Under the pieces are notes generated by a model. That model had not been told where the DNA came from, made no database searches, and saw nothing but the letters and a program-made list of their open reading frames with translations. This document shows positions 6,637 to 7,667 of a stretch of 7,667 nucleotides of DNA, in pieces. Source of the stretch: an uncultured Collinsella sp. GTDB lineage: Bacteria; Actinomycetota; Coriobacteriia; Coriobacteriales; Coriobacteriaceae. Numbering within the stretch: the first letter of the stretch is position 1; every line of letters begins with the position of its first letter. Location of the stretch: contig UROZ01000089.1 in assembly GCA_900549655.1 (NCBI GenBank), positions 1 through 7,667 of the forward strand. The letters run 5' to 3'. The translations under genes and the position numbers were made by a program.

Positions 6637-6671
6637 TATCCGCACTACCGTCGTTTCAAAAAGGAAGCGCC

Positions 6672-6893
6672 ATGGCAGAACACATGACCCCCGTAGTCGC
6701 GAAGGTCTTGCCCGAGGAGAAGGCAGCCTTCGCGGCGGCAACCCAGCTCGTGGGCACCACGCCGTCCAACGCCATCCGCATGTTTATCGCCGCGTTCAAT
6801 CGCTGCGGCACCTTCCCGTTCGACATCTCGCCCAGCGGGGCTTTTGGCAAAGACTGTCCCCAACAGCTAGTCGTTGAAGAACGTTCCCAATGA
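6672..6893 (+). CDS. DinJ/RelB-family antitoxin-like ribbon-helix-helix protein (orphan)
   Basis: 73-residue protein. Residues 6-12 (TPVVAKV) fit the DNA-contacting beta-strand of ribbon-helix-helix antitoxins. Helix 1 is about 14-26, and TTPSNAIRMFIAAF (29-42) matches the DinJ/RelB pattern in which a Thr/Ser turn leads into a helix with Ala-Ile and a Phe. GTFPFDI (46-52) matches the family's 'PF' segment, after which most members bind their toxin. Such proteins neutralise a YafQ/RelE-type RNase and repress their own promoter. No toxin gene is found beside it: the next gene encodes a membrane protease. Residues 62-73 are encoded inside a palindromic repeat, so the toxin-binding tail may have been replaced. 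Start 6672 has AAGGAAG at 6661-6667; an upstream in-frame ATG at 6597 lacks a binding site and would read through the leader hairpin. Function could equally be as a free-standing regulator. Confidence 0.7.
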   Translation: MAEHMTPVVAKVLPEEKAAFAAATQLVGTTPSNAIRMFIAAFNRCGTFPFDISPSGAFGKDCPQQLVVEERSQ

Positions 6894-6901
6894 CTAGTCG
6901 T
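6856..6901. repeat. Palindromic/direct repeat element spanning the antitoxin stop codon
   Basis: Two 19-nt units, 6856-6874 and 6883-6901, are direct repeats matching at 15 of 19 positions and share CTAGTCGT. CTAGTCGTTG (6867-6876) also pairs with CAATGACTAG (6888-6897), nine Watson-Crick pairs and one G-T, and the loop contains the self-complementary GAACGTTC. The stop TGA (6891-6893) lies within it. The layout suggests a small dispersed repeat of the REP type; I have a faint recollection of similar GTTCCCAA-CTAGTC sequences in Coriobacteriia, which is not proof. Confidence 0.5.
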
Positions 6902-6916
6902 CGGGAGGAGGTTGGC

Positions 6917-7667
6917 ATGCTCAATGCGATGATTTGGGCGCTTGCCTGTTTTGGCGTCGTTGCTGTCGATATTGCCCTGAGCGTCGTTTTGTTTTCCGCC
7001 CTTGGCGTCGCATCGGTGTTCATGGGTTTTTCGATCGATGACCTCGACATTCAATTGCTTCAGGCCGTCGCGCAGACAGCATCGTTTTTGATGGCGCTGC
7101 TGTGGTGGCGTTATCTGTGGCCGCGTTCGTTTATGGCACGCCGGCAAAGCGCGCATCCGCTCGGCGGGGGAGCAGGCGCGGCATGGAAGCGCATCGTCTG
7201 CGTTGTCGTGATCGGCCTGTCCATGCAGGTGGTCATTAGCTATCTATGCGACGGCGTGCTGTCGCTGCTGCCCGAGGTCGCGGCAGACTATAGCGAGCTC
7301 GTCGAGGAAACAGGCATGGGCGACACGAGCTATCTGGCCGTTCTGACCACGGTGATTGGCGCGCCATTTTGCGAAGAGCTCCTGGTGCGCGGCATCATCT
7401 TTGAGTTCTCACTGCGTGCGTTTAATCCACGGTGCCATCCGCTCTGGAAACGTCGGCGCCGCGTGAACGCGCAAGACGGCGCCATAGTGCCCTGGGCGGC
7501 CCCGAGTGCCTGGGGCGTCGCCGCGGCAATCGTACTGCAGGCGGCGGTCTTCGGCTTTATGCACATGAACTGGGTGCAGGGCTGCTATGCGGGTGTTGCC
7601 GGCCTCATCTTTGGCTGGGTGCTCGTGACCACCGGAAAGCTCCGTTACACGATCCTGCTGCACTTTG
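6917..7667 (+). CDS. CPBP family intramembrane glutamic endopeptidase (Abi-like), 3' end outside window
   Basis: The open frame runs 250 codons to the window edge. The protein is a polytopic membrane protein with hydrophobic segments near residues 5-38, 45-68, 92-118, 135-152 and beyond 200. The CPBP (CAAX-protease and bacteriocin-processing) motifs are present: EELLVRG with Glu153, Glu154 and Arg158; FGFMH with Phe212 and His216; and a final LLHF with His249, where family members usually continue to a conserved Asn. These residues form the catalytic site of Rce1-type glutamic proteases. Between the first two motifs are 57 residues, longer than I would expect, including a basic run KRRRR around 176-180. 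ATG 6917 follows a strong site GGAGGAGG (6904-6911) and lies 23 nt after the antitoxin-like gene, so co-transcription is possible. The substrate is unknown; relatives act in prenyl-protein processing, bacteriocin self-immunity or sigma/anti-sigma control. Confidence 0.85.
   Translation, partial: MLNAMIWALACFGVVAVDIALSVVLFSALGVASVFMGFSIDDLDIQLLQAVAQTASFLMALLWWRYLWPRSFMARRQSAHPLGGGAGAAWKRIVCVVVIGLSMQVVISYLCDGVLSLLPEVAADYSELVEETGMGDTSYLAVLTTVIGAPFCEELLVRGIIFEFSLRAFNPRCHPLWKRRRRVNAQDGAIVPWAAPSAWGVAAAIVLQAAVFGFMHMNWVQGCYAGVAGLIFGWVLVTTGKLRYTILLHF

Larger units (their letters stand above)
6457..6671. other. Regulatory intergenic region before the antitoxin-like gene
   Basis: No gene is seen here. 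The first 50 bases contain a short self-complementary CCCCATGGGG (6495-6504) but no clear intrinsic terminator for the hydrogenase-transporter operon. TGGTATTCT at 6513-6520 could serve as an extended -10 (TG, one base, then TATTCT at 6515-6520), without a recognisable -35. Three phased 10-bp repeats and an 11-bp inverted repeat follow and are listed separately. Confidence 0.45.

Noticed and set aside
6656..7156. Minus-strand open frame overlapping the antitoxin-like gene, considered as a missing toxin
   Set aside because: The peptide shows no RelE/YafQ-like pattern and overlaps two supported + strand genes, so it does not restore a toxin-antitoxin pair.

Overview
The window looks like chromosomal DNA of a high-GC, strictly anaerobic actinobacterium of the Coriobacteriia, most likely a Collinsella-type gut organism. 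The grounds are the GC-rich third codon positions, an oxygen-sensitive [FeFe] hydrogenase, Tat and lipoprotein export signals, and the style of the intergenic palindromes. The assignment is inference from composition and gene content, not from a marker gene.

Layout: (1) Positions 1-374 hold no convincing gene. This stretch is lower in GC and rich in inverted repeats: a perfect 10-bp stem at 22-44, a 20-nt-arm hairpin at 50-112, a small stem with a T-run at 186-207, a 12-nt direct repeat (99-110 and 239-250), and a GC-rich stem at 334-353 just before the first ribosome binding site. (2) Positions 375-6456 form one tightly packed rightward operon of four genes, with junctions of -7, +2 and +3 nt. 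They are a GltD-like FAD/NAD(P) oxidoreductase carrying an N-terminal NuoF-type iron-sulfur domain, a full-length multi-cluster [FeFe] hydrogenase, a Tat-exported lipoprotein substrate-binding protein of the SsuA/NMT1 type, and a single polypeptide fusing an ABC permease to a shortened ABC ATPase. (3) Positions 6457-6671 are a regulatory intergenic region with three 10-bp phased repeats and an 11-bp inverted repeat. (4) Positions 6672-6893 encode a small DinJ/RelB-like ribbon-helix-helix protein with no toxin next to it. A palindromic repeat spans its 3' end. (5) Positions 6917-7667 encode a CPBP-family membrane glutamic protease that runs off the right edge.

How the genes work together: the first two genes form a plausible NAD(P)H-hydrogen module. 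The flavoprotein exchanges electrons with a pyridine nucleotide and passes them along Cys-ligated clusters to the hydrogenase relay and the H-cluster. This matches what I recall as the 'glutamate synthase-linked' group A2 [FeFe] hydrogenases, whose physiological role is poorly defined. The two transport genes are joined to the hydrogenase by 2- and 3-nt gaps, so the cell appears to make the transporter with the enzyme. Its substrate cannot be read from the sequence, and this link is the most interesting unexplained feature here. No hydrogenase maturation gene (hydE, hydF, hydG) is in the window.
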